The translations under genes were made by a program, and so were the position numbers. Positions 46,517-55,094 of a stretch of DNA of 64,000 nt are shown here, piece after piece. Each line of letters opens with the position of its first letter. Position 1 is the first letter of the stretch. The stretch comes from Acidovorax sp. (GTDB taxonomy: Bacteria; Pseudomonadota; Gammaproteobacteria; Burkholderiales; Burkholderiaceae_C), in the NCBI GenBank assembly GCA_031277855.1, contig JAITLO010000034.1:62001-126000 (forward strand). The letters are read 5' to 3'. The notes under the pieces were generated by a model that saw only the letters and a list, made by a program, of their open reading frames with translations, was not told the DNA's origin and made no database searches.

Positions 46517-48108
46517 TTTTGGAGTGCCTCCGAAAGTAGTGCTTGATAAAGCCCGCTCTCATCGATTTTTTCTGCGTCAAACTGACCGGCGAGCTGGCCC
46601 TTCTTCAGCAGTAGGATGCGGTCACAGTTCTGTAGGATTTCTTGCAAGTCATCACTCACCACGATCACGGAAAGGCCTTGTTCGGCCAAGCGCTGAACAA
46701 GGCGGTAGATGATGTCTTTCGATCCGACGTCGACCCCGACCGTGGGCCCGTGCAGGATTAACAGTCGTGGGTTGATCGTGAGCCACCTACCGATCAGGAC
46801 GCGTTGCTGGTTGCCTCCTGACAGTGACTGGACAGGTCTTGCGACATCCGGTGTGGCGATCTGCAGGTCGCGCACGGTTGCCTCTGCCAACGACTGACTG
46901 CGGCTCGGATCGACGAGCCCCAGACGACTTCGCATCCTCGAGATCATCACGGAAACAATGTTGTCCTGGATGGACTTGTCCAAGAATAGGCCTTCACCAA
47001 GGCGGTCCTCCGGTACGTAGGCGATCCCCAGTTCAATGGCGTCCTGGGGTTGCCGAAGAGCGATGATGTCTCCATCGATCTCCATTGATCCACCATCCGC
47101 GCGTACTATGCCTGCCAAGGTGTGCGCCAACTCGTTGCGGCCGGAATCCAGCAGTCCGGTGATTCCGAGAATCTCTCCACGGCGCAGGTCGAAGTCGATG
47201 TTTTTGAAAGATCCGCGCCGTTCGAGGTTGCGGACTCTGAGCAAGACCTCAGCATCAACAGGGGACGATCGATACCGCTGTGTCCCGATTTCTCGGCCGG
47301 TCATGAGTCGGGCGATATCTGCCTTGCTGAAACTTGCAATAGGCCCCTGTGCCACTTTTTGGCCATCTCGGAAGACAATGACCTCGCCACCGATCGCGTA
47401 GCACTCATCGAGTTTGTGGCTTACAAAGAGAACTGCAACGCCATCAGCTTGAAGTCGCCGTACCACCTTAATCAGGTTGTCCACCTCCCGCTTCGTAAGA
47501 GCGGTTGTTGGCTCGTCCATGATCACCATCCGAGCCTTCGTCGCAATGGCGCGAGCGATTGCGATGAGCTGTCGGGTTGCGATTGGCATCGACTCAACCA
47601 ATGTGGACTGGAACACGGCGGAACCTGGAAGGCCTACGGCCACCAGGGCGCGCGCAGCCGTCTGCGCTAGCTGCTTTCGGTCCAGCCATCGTGAAAGCCG
47701 TCCCCGGGTTGCAACCAGTTGCTGTGTGAGCCCAATGTTTTCTGCAACGCTCATGTTTGGCAGCAGCGACAGATCCTGATACACCGTCTCGATGCCTGCA
47801 GTGAGCGAGTCCAGGGGGGACATGGCGTCAAAGCGCGTGCCGTTGATGCGAAGCTCACCTTCATCGGGCGGTTGGATGCCCGAGATGATTTTGATCAGCG
47901 TGCTTTTTCCGCAGCCGTTTTCCCCGAGCAGGTGATAGACCTCCCCTGGCTGGATGGTCAGCGATACTCCTCGAAGGGCATGCACGCCGGCGAAGCGCTT
48001 GTGTATGCCGATCACTTCTAAAAAGGTGCCGGCCTCACCAGCATGCTCGGCTCCAATGCGCTCGCTTTTGTCGGAGCGAACCTCTTCATCAATCTTGGTG
48101 GGCGCCAT
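46513..48108 (-). CDS. Sugar ABC transporter ATP-binding protein (RbsA type)
   Basis: 531 residues from ATG 48108 (37 bases after the receptor gene's stop); an earlier frame start at 48216 overlaps that gene. Two ABC domains: first with a good Walker A GENGCGKST and the motif region QLIAIARAIATKARMVIMDEP, second with a degenerate loop (GLLDSGRNELAHTL in place of Walker A) and signature LSGGNQQRVLIGRWL, as usual for RbsA/XylG/MglA. Drives uptake by the permeases beside it. Its 3' end overlaps permease 1, so translation is coupled. Confidence 0.93.
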   Translation of the reverse strand: MAPTKIDEEVRSDKSERIGAEHAGEAGTFLEVIGIHKRFAGVHALRGVSLTIQPGEVYHLLGENGCGKSTLIKIISGIQPPDEGELRINGTRFDAMSPLDSLTAGIETVYQDLSLLPNMSVAENIGLTQQLVATRGRLSRWLDRKQLAQTAARALVAVGLPGSAVFQSTLVESMPIATRQLIAIARAIATKARMVIMDEPTTALTKREVDNLIKVVRRLQADGVAVLFVSHKLDECYAIGGEVIVFRDGQKVAQGPIASFSKADIARLMTGREIGTQRYRSSPVDAEVLLRVRNLERRGSFKNIDFDLRRGEILGITGLLDSGRNELAHTLAGIVRADGGSMEIDGDIIALRQPQDAIELGIAYVPEDRLGEGLFLDKSIQDNIVSVMISRMRSRLGLVDPSRSQSLAEATVRDLQIATPDVARPVQSLSGGNQQRVLIGRWLTINPRLLILHGPTVGVDVGSKDIIYRLVQRLAEQGLSVIVVSDDLQEILQNCDRILLLKKGQLAGQFDAEKIDESGLYQALLSEALQK

Positions 48109-48145
48109 TGTCAGTGTCCGATCGAAGGCGTTCGAGCAATCAGTT

Positions 48146-49156
48146 TCAGAACGGGTATTGCTTGTAGTTGCTCTTGTCCACATCGATCCAGGCTTGGCCG
48201 CGAACAATGACGCCATGGCCGGGGCCCTTGACCACCTGGACCTTTTCGTAGCCCTTGACGCCGAGATTCATACCTGTCTCGGGCGCTTTTCCATCCATCA
48301 GCAACTTGGCCATCTTGTTCATGACGATGCCGGCGTCCTTCGGATCCCAGAATGAGATGCCTGTGATCGCACCTGACTCCAGCATCTTGGCGGCTTCGCC
48401 GGGAAGGCCCGTGCCATAGACACATACCTTGCCTTGCATGCCTGCTTCCTCGACTGCGCGTCCGATACCCAGCACGTCGAGCGAGGAAGAGCCCTGGAAA
48501 CCTTTGATATCAGGGTACTTGCGCATCAGTTCTTTGGTCTTTTCGTAGGCCTTGGTGGCGTCGTTGAACGACTCGTTCTTGGCGGCAACGAGCTGCAGGC
48601 CCGGGTATTTCTTCGACGCATTGGCGGCGCCGGCATCGGCCCACTGCACATGGGACTGGCTGCCAAGCGAGCCGACAAAGGAAGTCCACTTGCCAGTCTT
48701 GTTCATGCATTGCGCCATGCGGTCATTCAGGCGCGCGCCGTAGTCGGCGTTATTGAAAGCCTCGATATCGACCTGGGTGTTCTTTTGGTTGTCGGCCTCA
48801 TGTGTCACGACTTTGATCCCCTTGTCTATCGCGCGCTTAAGCACAGGCTCAAGGGTAGGGGGGTCGAAGGGAACGACAGCGATGGCGCTGACGTTTTTGG
48901 CCACAAGGTCCTCAATTACGCGCAGCTGCTGCGCGGCATCAGCCTGGCCGGGGCCGGCTTGGAATGTCTTGATTCCTGTGTTTTCGGAGCCGAAGGCCTT
49001 AACGCCTTCCTCCATTCGATTGAACCAGCTGATGCCTGTGATCTTCACGACAGTAGCGATCGTCTGCTCTTTGCCTTGGGCATGGAGTGCTCCCGCCGCT
49101 GTAGCGGCGGCAGTAGCGAGAAGTGTGAGCTGGAACAGTTTGTTTGTGTTCATCAT
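48146..49156 (-). CDS. Sugar ABC transporter substrate-binding protein
   Basis: 336 residues from ATG 49156 (MMNTNKLFQLTLLATAAATAA, then a likely cleavage after ALHA) with AAGGAG just upstream. Periplasmic-binding-protein type 1 fold typical of the ribose/xylose/autoinducer-2 cluster, with the ligand-loop GISWFNRMEEGV near residue 45 and GTGLPGEAAKMLESGAI near residue 255. It determines specificity of the importer, yet nothing here says which sugar. 92 bases separate it from permease 2 upstream. Confidence 0.92.
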   Translation of the reverse strand: MMNTNKLFQLTLLATAAATAAGALHAQGKEQTIATVVKITGISWFNRMEEGVKAFGSENTGIKTFQAGPGQADAAQQLRVIEDLVAKNVSAIAVVPFDPPTLEPVLKRAIDKGIKVVTHEADNQKNTQVDIEAFNNADYGARLNDRMAQCMNKTGKWTSFVGSLGSQSHVQWADAGAANASKKYPGLQLVAAKNESFNDATKAYEKTKELMRKYPDIKGFQGSSSLDVLGIGRAVEEAGMQGKVCVYGTGLPGEAAKMLESGAITGISFWDPKDAGIVMNKMAKLLMDGKAPETGMNLGVKGYEKVQVVKGPGHGVIVRGQAWIDVDKSNYKQYPF

Positions 49157-49248
49157 CTTTCTGTCTCCTTGAAAATCACCCTTCAACAGACACGCTCGAA
49201 GCAAGAAGGGAATTGAGCCGAGCTTTCGGTGAATTGGCTTTACGCCGG

Positions 49249-50274
49249 TCAGTTGCCAGGCTTGAACAGGCGCTTGAAGTCGAAGTGCGAAGAAGCTAGG
49301 AACAGCAGAAGCATCAACCCCCATGCGCAGTCCCGAAAGAAGTTTGAGATACCAATCAGGTTGAAAGCACTTGAGAGCACCTGCAAGGCAACGGCAGAGA
49401 AGAAGAGGCAACTCATGCGTCCGTAGCCTCCTGAAGGTCTGACACCAGCCATCACGGTGATCAAGACCGTGATGAGTAAATAGGATGCGCCGTAGTCCCA
49501 CTTGACGCTGGCTGTGCGTGAAGCGATGAGAACTCCTGCGCTAGCGGCCAGCGTGCTGCTGAGAATGTAGGTGGCAAGCAGCATTCGGGTTGGCGAGATG
49601 CCCGTGTAGCGAGCCGCTTTGGAATTTGTCCCCATCAGGTACAGCCGGAACCCATAGGCGGTGCGACTGAGGACAAGACCAACTACCAGCGTCGCGAGCA
49701 GAAAGAGCATGAAGCTGATTGGTAGCCCGAGCACCATGTCGTTGCCGATGGCTGAAAGTGGTTCGACATATCCCAGCCGCACTGCCGATCCGTTTGTGAG
49801 TACGACTGCAGCGCCGGTGAATAACAGTTGGGTACCCAGCGTCGCCAGAATGGGTGTGAGGCCCAGTCGTGCGATGAGCCATCCATTGAGTGCCCCTCCC
49901 ACCACTCCGGTGGCTATGGCAAGCGTCGCAAAGGTCGTGGTGAACAAAAGCGGTGCTTCATCGGGCGATACCAGGTGTGGTGCCAGCAAGGCTCCGACGA
50001 CGCCAGCCAAGTTCGCCATGGCAGCGCCTGACAGGTCAATGCCGCCGTTGCCGGAGATCATTGTGAGCATCACACCGATCGCGAGCAGACCGATTTCTGG
50101 CAACTGGCCGGCCATTGATTGCACGTTATCGATGCTCGCGAACTGGCCGCCAGACCATGCCGTGGCAGCCGCGATCACAAGTAGATTGGCCAGCATCAGA
50201 AACGAAAGCTGGGGGTCACGTGGTAGGCCGAGCTTCATAATCAAAAAATGACGAAACAAGCCGGATTGCGGCAT
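49249..50274 (-). CDS. Sugar ABC transporter permease (RbsC type) 2
   Basis: 341 residues if the start is ATG 50274 (MPQSGLFRHFLIMKLGLPRD); Met at 50238 is an alternative. About nine membrane segments and the family motif GGIDLSGAAMANLAGVVGALLAP near residue 75. First gene of the minus-strand operon, directly downstream of the palindrome at 50297-50314. The two permeases are clearly different in sequence, supporting a heterodimer. Codon and base content (hand count of 49681-49740: 33 G/C in 60) is lower than neighbours, suggestive of acquisition. Confidence 0.87.
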   Translation of the reverse strand: MPQSGLFRHFLIMKLGLPRDPQLSFLMLANLLVIAAATAWSGGQFASIDNVQSMAGQLPEIGLLAIGVMLTMISGNGGIDLSGAAMANLAGVVGALLAPHLVSPDEAPLLFTTTFATLAIATGVVGGALNGWLIARLGLTPILATLGTQLLFTGAAVVLTNGSAVRLGYVEPLSAIGNDMVLGLPISFMLFLLATLVVGLVLSRTAYGFRLYLMGTNSKAARYTGISPTRMLLATYILSSTLAASAGVLIASRTASVKWDYGASYLLITVLITVMAGVRPSGGYGRMSCLFFSAVALQVLSSAFNLIGISNFFRDCAWGLMLLLFLASSHFDFKRLFKPGN

Positions 50275-50285
50275 AAATGAGAAAG

Positions 50286-50314
50286 ATGCTACAATTTGCA
50301 CAATCGATTGTGCA
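50286..50314 (-). promoter_or_regulatory. Candidate promoter and LacI-type operator of the sugar operon
   Basis: A perfect 18-base palindrome, TGCACAATCGATTGTGCA, at 50297-50314, with a CG-centred core like LacI-family sites. Read on the minus strand, a -35-like TGCACA (50309-50314), 17 bases, and -10-like TAGCAT (50286-50291) would place the palindrome over the -35 and spacer, so repressor binding would block transcription. The promoter hexamers are only fair matches; the palindrome is certain, the function inferred. Confidence 0.7.
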
Positions 50315-50786
50315 GACGCCTTAATCGTAGGGAGCCTCAGAGCGCTGGGTATTAGGGCTTACCTGGGTTTGGGGAAGCTTTGTCGAGCGCGGTGGCTGCA
50401 TCGCCAGCAACCACATATCTCTCCTCGCACTCGAGAATTGCGTGCAAATGCCCATCTCGTGTGATCGTATTCCGCGTAGAAACTGGGCACTCTTTCAAGC
50501 AAGAGTTCATGCGTAGAGCCCTTGAATCCACCTCTTCAAACAGGCCATATCAGCCCAGTGCATGCCTGTTGAGGCACTTCAGAGGCACTTCACGCCGCGT
50601 TTCGGTAGCGCAGAAAGCCTGCGTACAGAAGTTTTTTGACATCACTCTCCCCAGGGTATTGCACCTTGGGAGATGACGGTAGTCGTTGGCCCAGTCGGGC
50701 TCCTTGCATATCAGGTATCGCCACCTGTTGGGTCATTGCGCAGCATGGGCGTGAGCGACGGCGCAAATGATGCAGAGGGCGCAGTT
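50315..50786. other. Region between sugar operon and LysR gene
   Basis: About 470 bases with no recognised gene. The only frame of interest is a small minus-strand one, 50590-50736 (48 residues, MTQQVAIPDMQGARLGQRLP start, YPGESDVKKLLYAGFLRYRN near the end). I do not recognise it; it could be a remnant of a larger gene or chance. No insertion-sequence ends or attachment site were recognised. Confidence 0.4.
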
Positions 50787-51743
50787 CTACTGCGGTAGCA
50801 CCATGCCCATGGCTGCTGTACCGGGCTCCCATCCTGGGTGGCTGAAGGGGGCCGTCAGCTTACGCAGCTGTGCCAGAAACTGGCTGGCAGGGGTTGGCAA
50901 CAGGCCTTGGCGGCGCCGAAACACCGTCAGGGTGCGGGCATCGCTGGCATCCGGCAGGGGCAGGGGAGCCAGCAGGCCAGTCTGAAATTCGGTGCTGAAC
51001 ATGGGGGCCGGCATCCAGCCCAGAAAGCCGGAGTGGCACACCAGGCTCTTGATCACGGTCACGGAGCGGGTTTCGACAACGGCACGGGGCATGGGCAGGC
51101 CATGGCGTGCAAAAAGGGCTTGGAGCTGTTCGAACGGGCCGGTCGCTTTGGGGAACATGGCCCAGCGCTCCTTCAAGGTGTCGGCCAGGCAGGCGCTGTG
51201 GTGGTGCAAGCCATGGTGCCGGCCCGCCACGATGTAGCTGCGGTCTTGCCAGCGGCAATCCGCAATGCTGGTGATGGGCTCGCAGTCCGGCAGGGCCACG
51301 CCCAGTGCCAGGTCGATTTCGTGGGCCATCAGTGCGCTGGCCAGCTTGTCCCACACGGCTTCGGTGACTTGGACTTGCAGCTGGGGCCAGGCATGGCAAG
51401 TCCGGGCAATGGCAATGGGCAGCACGGAGCAGGCAATGCTGCCTATGGCGCCCAGGCGAACCACGCCCTGGGCCAGGCCGAGCTGGGCCTGGATATCGTC
51501 GTGGGCATGTTGGGCCTCGCGCAGCAGCAAACTGGCATGGGGCAGCAGTGCCCGGCCTATGTCGGTGAGTTGCATGCCCTTGGAGTGGCGCTCGAAAAGC
51601 GGAGCTCCGGCCGCGGCCTCCAGCTTGCGTATGGTACGGCTCAGTGCCGGCTGGGTGATGTGCAGCACCTGGGCTGCCCGGCCCAGGCTGCCCGTGGTCA
51701 CGATGGTGTGAAAGGCCTTGAGATGGGGCAGCTCAAAAGTCAT
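50787..51743 (-). CDS. LysR-family transcriptional regulator (benzoylformate cluster)
   Basis: 318 residues from ATG 51743 (MTFELPHLKAFHTIVTTGSL); a GTG at 51767 is possible. The winged helix-turn-helix (HLKAFHTIVTTGSLGRAAQVLHITQPALSRTIRKLEAAAGAPLF, about 7-50) and substrate domain are typical. Divergent from the benzoylformate decarboxylase gene, with a 10-base inverted repeat (51778-51803) in between, the usual position for a LysR regulator that activates its neighbour. Aromatic keto acid is the likely inducer by context. Confidence 0.88.
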   Translation of the reverse strand: MTFELPHLKAFHTIVTTGSLGRAAQVLHITQPALSRTIRKLEAAAGAPLFERHSKGMQLTDIGRALLPHASLLLREAQHAHDDIQAQLGLAQGVVRLGAIGSIACSVLPIAIARTCHAWPQLQVQVTEAVWDKLASALMAHEIDLALGVALPDCEPITSIADCRWQDRSYIVAGRHHGLHHHSACLADTLKERWAMFPKATGPFEQLQALFARHGLPMPRAVVETRSVTVIKSLVCHSGFLGWMPAPMFSTEFQTGLLAPLPLPDASDARTLTVFRRRQGLLPTPASQFLAQLRKLTAPFSHPGWEPGTAAMGMVLPQ

Positions 51744-51777
51744 GTCAAAAGATAATGACTTGGGCACAAAAAAGCAA

Positions 51778-51803
51778 TTTGCAAACCCAGTCTGGTTCGC
51801 AAA
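51778..51803. promoter_or_regulatory. Candidate LysR-type operator
   Basis: TTTGCAAACC (51778-51787), centre CAGTCT, GGTTCGCAAA (51794-51803): ten-base arms with one mismatch. It sits between the two divergent start codons, where LysR recognition sites are expected. Function inferred. Confidence 0.6.
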
Positions 51804-51885
51804 ACTGATAGTGATTGCTCATGCTCTCAGGTCCATTTTTCCTGGGGTCTTGATGATGGCATCTCAGAACCAGACGAGGCCCTCG

Positions 51886-53511
51886 ATGCGCACCACCAGC
51901 GTCCATTGCGTAGACGATATGGCACTGCACAGCAGGTCTGCACACACCACGGTGCGCGACGCCGTGATTGACTTGTTGCGCCAGTGGGGCATGACCACGG
52001 TGTTTGCCAACCCCGGCTCCACCGAGCTGCCCTTGTTCCGTGATTTCCCCGTGGACTTTCGCTATGTGCTGGGCCTGCAGGAGGCCAGCGTGGTGGGCAT
52101 GGCCGATGGTTTTGCCCAGGCCAGCCGCAACGCGGCCTTTGTCAATCTGCATTCGGCCGCAGGCGTGGGCAATGCCATGGGCAATATCTTCACGGCCTTT
52201 AAAAACCACACCCCCTTGGTGATCACGGCCGGCCAGCAGGCGCGCTCCATCCTCCCCTTTGATCCTTTTCTGGCCTCGGCCCAGGCCACCGAATTGCCCA
52301 AGCCTTATGTGAAATGGAGCGTGGAGCCGGCTCGGGCCGAAGATGTGCCCCAGGCCATTGCCCGGGCCTATTACCTGGCCATGCTGCCGCCGTGCGGCCC
52401 GGTGCTGGTGTCCGTGCCGGTGGATGACTGGGACAGGCCTGCCCAGCTACTGGAGCGCCGCTGGGTCAGCAACGAGCTCCGCCCCCAGCCCGCTGCGCTG
52501 GAGGTGCTGGGCCAGGCACTGGATGCGTGCGAACGCCCGGCCCTGGTGGTGGGCGCTGCGGTGGACCGCGATGGTGCCTGGGCCCAGACCGTGGCGCTGG
52601 CGGAGCGGCACAACGCCCGTGTGTTTGCCGCGCCCATGTCGGGGCGCTGCAGCTTTCCTGAAGACCACCGCCTGTTTGCCGGTTTTCTGCCCGCCATGCG
52701 CGAGCGCATGGTGGAGATGCTGGCCGGCCATGACGCGATTTTCGTGCTTGGTGCCCCGGCCTTTACCTACCATGTCGAGGGTGCAGGCCCTTTTGTACCG
52801 CCGGGTGCCAGCTTGTTCCAGATTACCGACGACCCCCAGGTGGCGGCCTGGACGCCGCAGGGCAGCACCGTGCTGGCCAGCCTGCGCCAGGCCCTGCAAG
52901 ACTTGCTGATGCGGCCCGCAGGCCCGGCGCGCCCGCCGCCCGCCAGCAGGCAGCCACCACCGCAGGCCCTTGCCACACCTGTGATGACGGTGGCCTATGT
53001 GCTGCAGACCTTGGCCCAGCTGCGCGACCCGCAGGACATTGTGGTGGAGGAGGCGCCCAGCGCCCGCCCCGTGATGCAGCGCTATCTGCCCATGACCCAC
53101 AGCGCCAGCTTCTACACCATGGACAGCGGTGGCCTGGGCTGGGGTATGCCGGCCGCGGTGGGGGTGGCGCTGGCCCAGCCCGGTCGGCGGGTGATTGCGT
53201 TGATAGGTGATGGCTCCAGCCTGTACTCCATGCAGGCCATGTGGACGGCCGCACGCCAGCGCCTGCCCATCACCTTTTTGATTTTGAACAACGGACGCTA
53301 CGCGGCCGTGGAGGACTTTGCCCCGTTTTTTGGCTTTGCCCCGCAGGAGGTGGTCCAGGGGACGGCCTTGCCCGGGCTGGACTTTCCCGCGCTGGCAGCG
53401 GGCTGGGGTTGTAGGGGCCAGCGTGTTACTACCGCCACTGAGCTGCCCCAGGTTTTGCAGCAGGCGCTGCACAGCGACGGGCCTTGTTTGGTCGACATTG
53501 CCGTGGCCTGA
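51886..53511 (+). CDS. mdlC: Benzoylformate decarboxylase (thiamine-diphosphate dependent)
   Basis: 541 residues if started at ATG 51886 (GAGG seven bases upstream); ATG 51853 and 51919 are in-frame alternatives. The catalytic residues of P. putida MdlC (S26, E47, H70, H281) are matched by S45 in NPGSTELP, E66 in LGLQEASVV, H89 in NLHSAAGVGNAMG and H296 in AFTYHVEG; the first three have identical spacing. The ThDP motif is GDGSSLYSMQAMWTAARQRL...LNN. It converts phenylglyoxylate to benzaldehyde. Related 2-keto-acid decarboxylases are possible but less so. The next gene would oxidise the aldehyde. Confidence 0.88.
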   Translation: MRTTSVHCVDDMALHSRSAHTTVRDAVIDLLRQWGMTTVFANPGSTELPLFRDFPVDFRYVLGLQEASVVGMADGFAQASRNAAFVNLHSAAGVGNAMGNIFTAFKNHTPLVITAGQQARSILPFDPFLASAQATELPKPYVKWSVEPARAEDVPQAIARAYYLAMLPPCGPVLVSVPVDDWDRPAQLLERRWVSNELRPQPAALEVLGQALDACERPALVVGAAVDRDGAWAQTVALAERHNARVFAAPMSGRCSFPEDHRLFAGFLPAMRERMVEMLAGHDAIFVLGAPAFTYHVEGAGPFVPPGASLFQITDDPQVAAWTPQGSTVLASLRQALQDLLMRPAGPARPPPASRQPPPQALATPVMTVAYVLQTLAQLRDPQDIVVEEAPSARPVMQRYLPMTHSASFYTMDSGGLGWGMPAAVGVALAQPGRRVIALIGDGSSLYSMQAMWTAARQRLPITFLILNNGRYAAVEDFAPFFGFAPQEVVQGTALPGLDFPALAAGWGCRGQRVTTATELPQVLQQALHSDGPCLVDIAVA

Positions 53512-53573
53512 GCCCTTGGCTGGTGGGCTGCACAAGCCACTGAACGCACAAACAACTGGATGGAGGAGGGCGT

Positions 53574-55031
53574 ATGCAGATTTCGATGTACATCCATGGC
53601 GTGGCGGTGCCCGCCAGCAATGGTGCCACCTTCGAGCGTCGCAACCCCCTGGATGGCAGTCTGGCCACGGTGGCACCAGCGGCCACGCTACAGGACGCCA
53701 TGGCCGCGGCCGATGCGGCAGCGGCTGCGTTCAAGGGCTGGTCGCAAACAGGCCCCGGCGAGCGCCGTGCCGTGCTGCTGCGGGCTGCGCAGTTGCTGGA
53801 GTCCAAGGCACAGGACTTTGCTGCCGCCATGCTGGCGGAAACCGGGGCCTCGGCCCTGTGGGCAGGCTTCAATGTGCGGCTGGCGGCGGCCATGCTGCTG
53901 GAGGCCGCAGCGCTGACCACGCAGATACAGGGCGCGGTCATACCCTCCGATGTGCCGGGCAGCCTGGCGTTGGCCGTGCGCCAGCCGGCCGGCGTGGTGC
54001 TGGCCATGGCGCCCTGGAATGCCCCGGTGATTCTGGGCGTGCGGGCGCTGGCCGCGGCCTTGGCCTGCGGCAACACCGTGGTTTTCAAGGCCAATGAACG
54101 CTGCCCGGCCACCCATGGTCTGATCGTGCAGGTATTGCAGGAGGCGGGCTTGCCGCCCGGTGTGGTGAACCTGATCAGCCATGCGCCGGCCGATGCGCCC
54201 ACCCTGGTCAATGCCTTGATTGCCCACCCGGCCGTGCGCCGCATCAACTTCACCGGCTCGACCCGGGTGGGCAAACACATTGCCCTCAGCTGCGCCGCCC
54301 ACCTCAAACCGGTGCTGCTGGAGTTGGGCGGCAAGGCGCCGCTGCTGGTGCTCGATGATGCCGATATCGATGCCGCCGTTGACGCCGCTGCGTTTGGTGC
54401 TTTTGCCAACTCGGGCCAGATCTGCATGTCCACCGAACGCATCGTGGTGGATGCCGCCGTGGCGGATGCGTTTGTGCACAAGCTGGTGGCGCGGGTGGCA
54501 GCGCTGCCCCAGGGCGATCCGCGCGATCCCCGCCATGGGGCCGTGGTGCTGGGCGCCGTGGTGGATATGGACACGGTGCAGCACTGCAATGCGCTGATCG
54601 ACGATGCCCTGGCCCAGGGCGCCAGCCTGCTGACCGGGGGCAAGGCCGCGGGCACGCTGATGCCGGCCACCTTGCTGGATGGGGTCACGGCGCAGATGCG
54701 CATCTTCCATGAAGAGAGCTTTGGCCCGGTCAAGGCCATTGTGCGGGTGCAGGGCGTGGAGGCCGCTGTGGCCTGTGCCAATGACAACGCCTATGGCCTG
54801 TCTGCGGCCGTTTTTGGCCGCGATGTGGCGCGTGCGCTGGAGGTGGCTGGGCGCATTGCGTCCGGCATCTGCCATATCAACGGGCCTACGGTGCATGACG
54901 AGGCACCCATGCCCTTTGGCGGCGTCAAGGGTAGCGGCATGGGGCACTTCGGTGGCCAGGCCGGGATTGCTGCCTTTACCGATCTGCGCTGGATCACTGT
55001 GCAAACCGGTCTGCGCCACTACCCGTTTTGA
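53574..55031 (+). CDS. Aromatic aldehyde dehydrogenase (benzaldehyde/vanillin type)
   Basis: 485 residues, aldehyde dehydrogenase superfamily with N149 in PWNAP, general base E250 in LELGGKAP and catalytic C284 in GQICMSTERI. The C-terminal FGGVKGSGMGHFGGQAGIAAFTDLRW region matches NAD-dependent salicylaldehyde/vanillin/benzaldehyde dehydrogenases. Start ATG 53574 has GGAGG upstream. It follows the decarboxylase by 62 bases and would turn benzaldehyde into benzoate. Confidence 0.88.
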   Translation: MQISMYIHGVAVPASNGATFERRNPLDGSLATVAPAATLQDAMAAADAAAAAFKGWSQTGPGERRAVLLRAAQLLESKAQDFAAAMLAETGASALWAGFNVRLAAAMLLEAAALTTQIQGAVIPSDVPGSLALAVRQPAGVVLAMAPWNAPVILGVRALAAALACGNTVVFKANERCPATHGLIVQVLQEAGLPPGVVNLISHAPADAPTLVNALIAHPAVRRINFTGSTRVGKHIALSCAAHLKPVLLELGGKAPLLVLDDADIDAAVDAAAFGAFANSGQICMSTERIVVDAAVADAFVHKLVARVAALPQGDPRDPRHGAVVLGAVVDMDTVQHCNALIDDALAQGASLLTGGKAAGTLMPATLLDGVTAQMRIFHEESFGPVKAIVRVQGVEAAVACANDNAYGLSAAVFGRDVARALEVAGRIASGICHINGPTVHDEAPMPFGGVKGSGMGHFGGQAGIAAFTDLRWITVQTGLRHYPF

Positions 55032-55094
55032 TGGGAGCTCACGGGGCGCGTGAGGTGTGGGCGGCTGTGCGTTTCTCTACAACCAGGAGACACC

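Noticed and set aside
50590-50736. 48-residue minus-strand frame as a gene
   Set aside because: No recognisable family, no clear ribosome site; may be a remnant, so only described under the intergenic entry.
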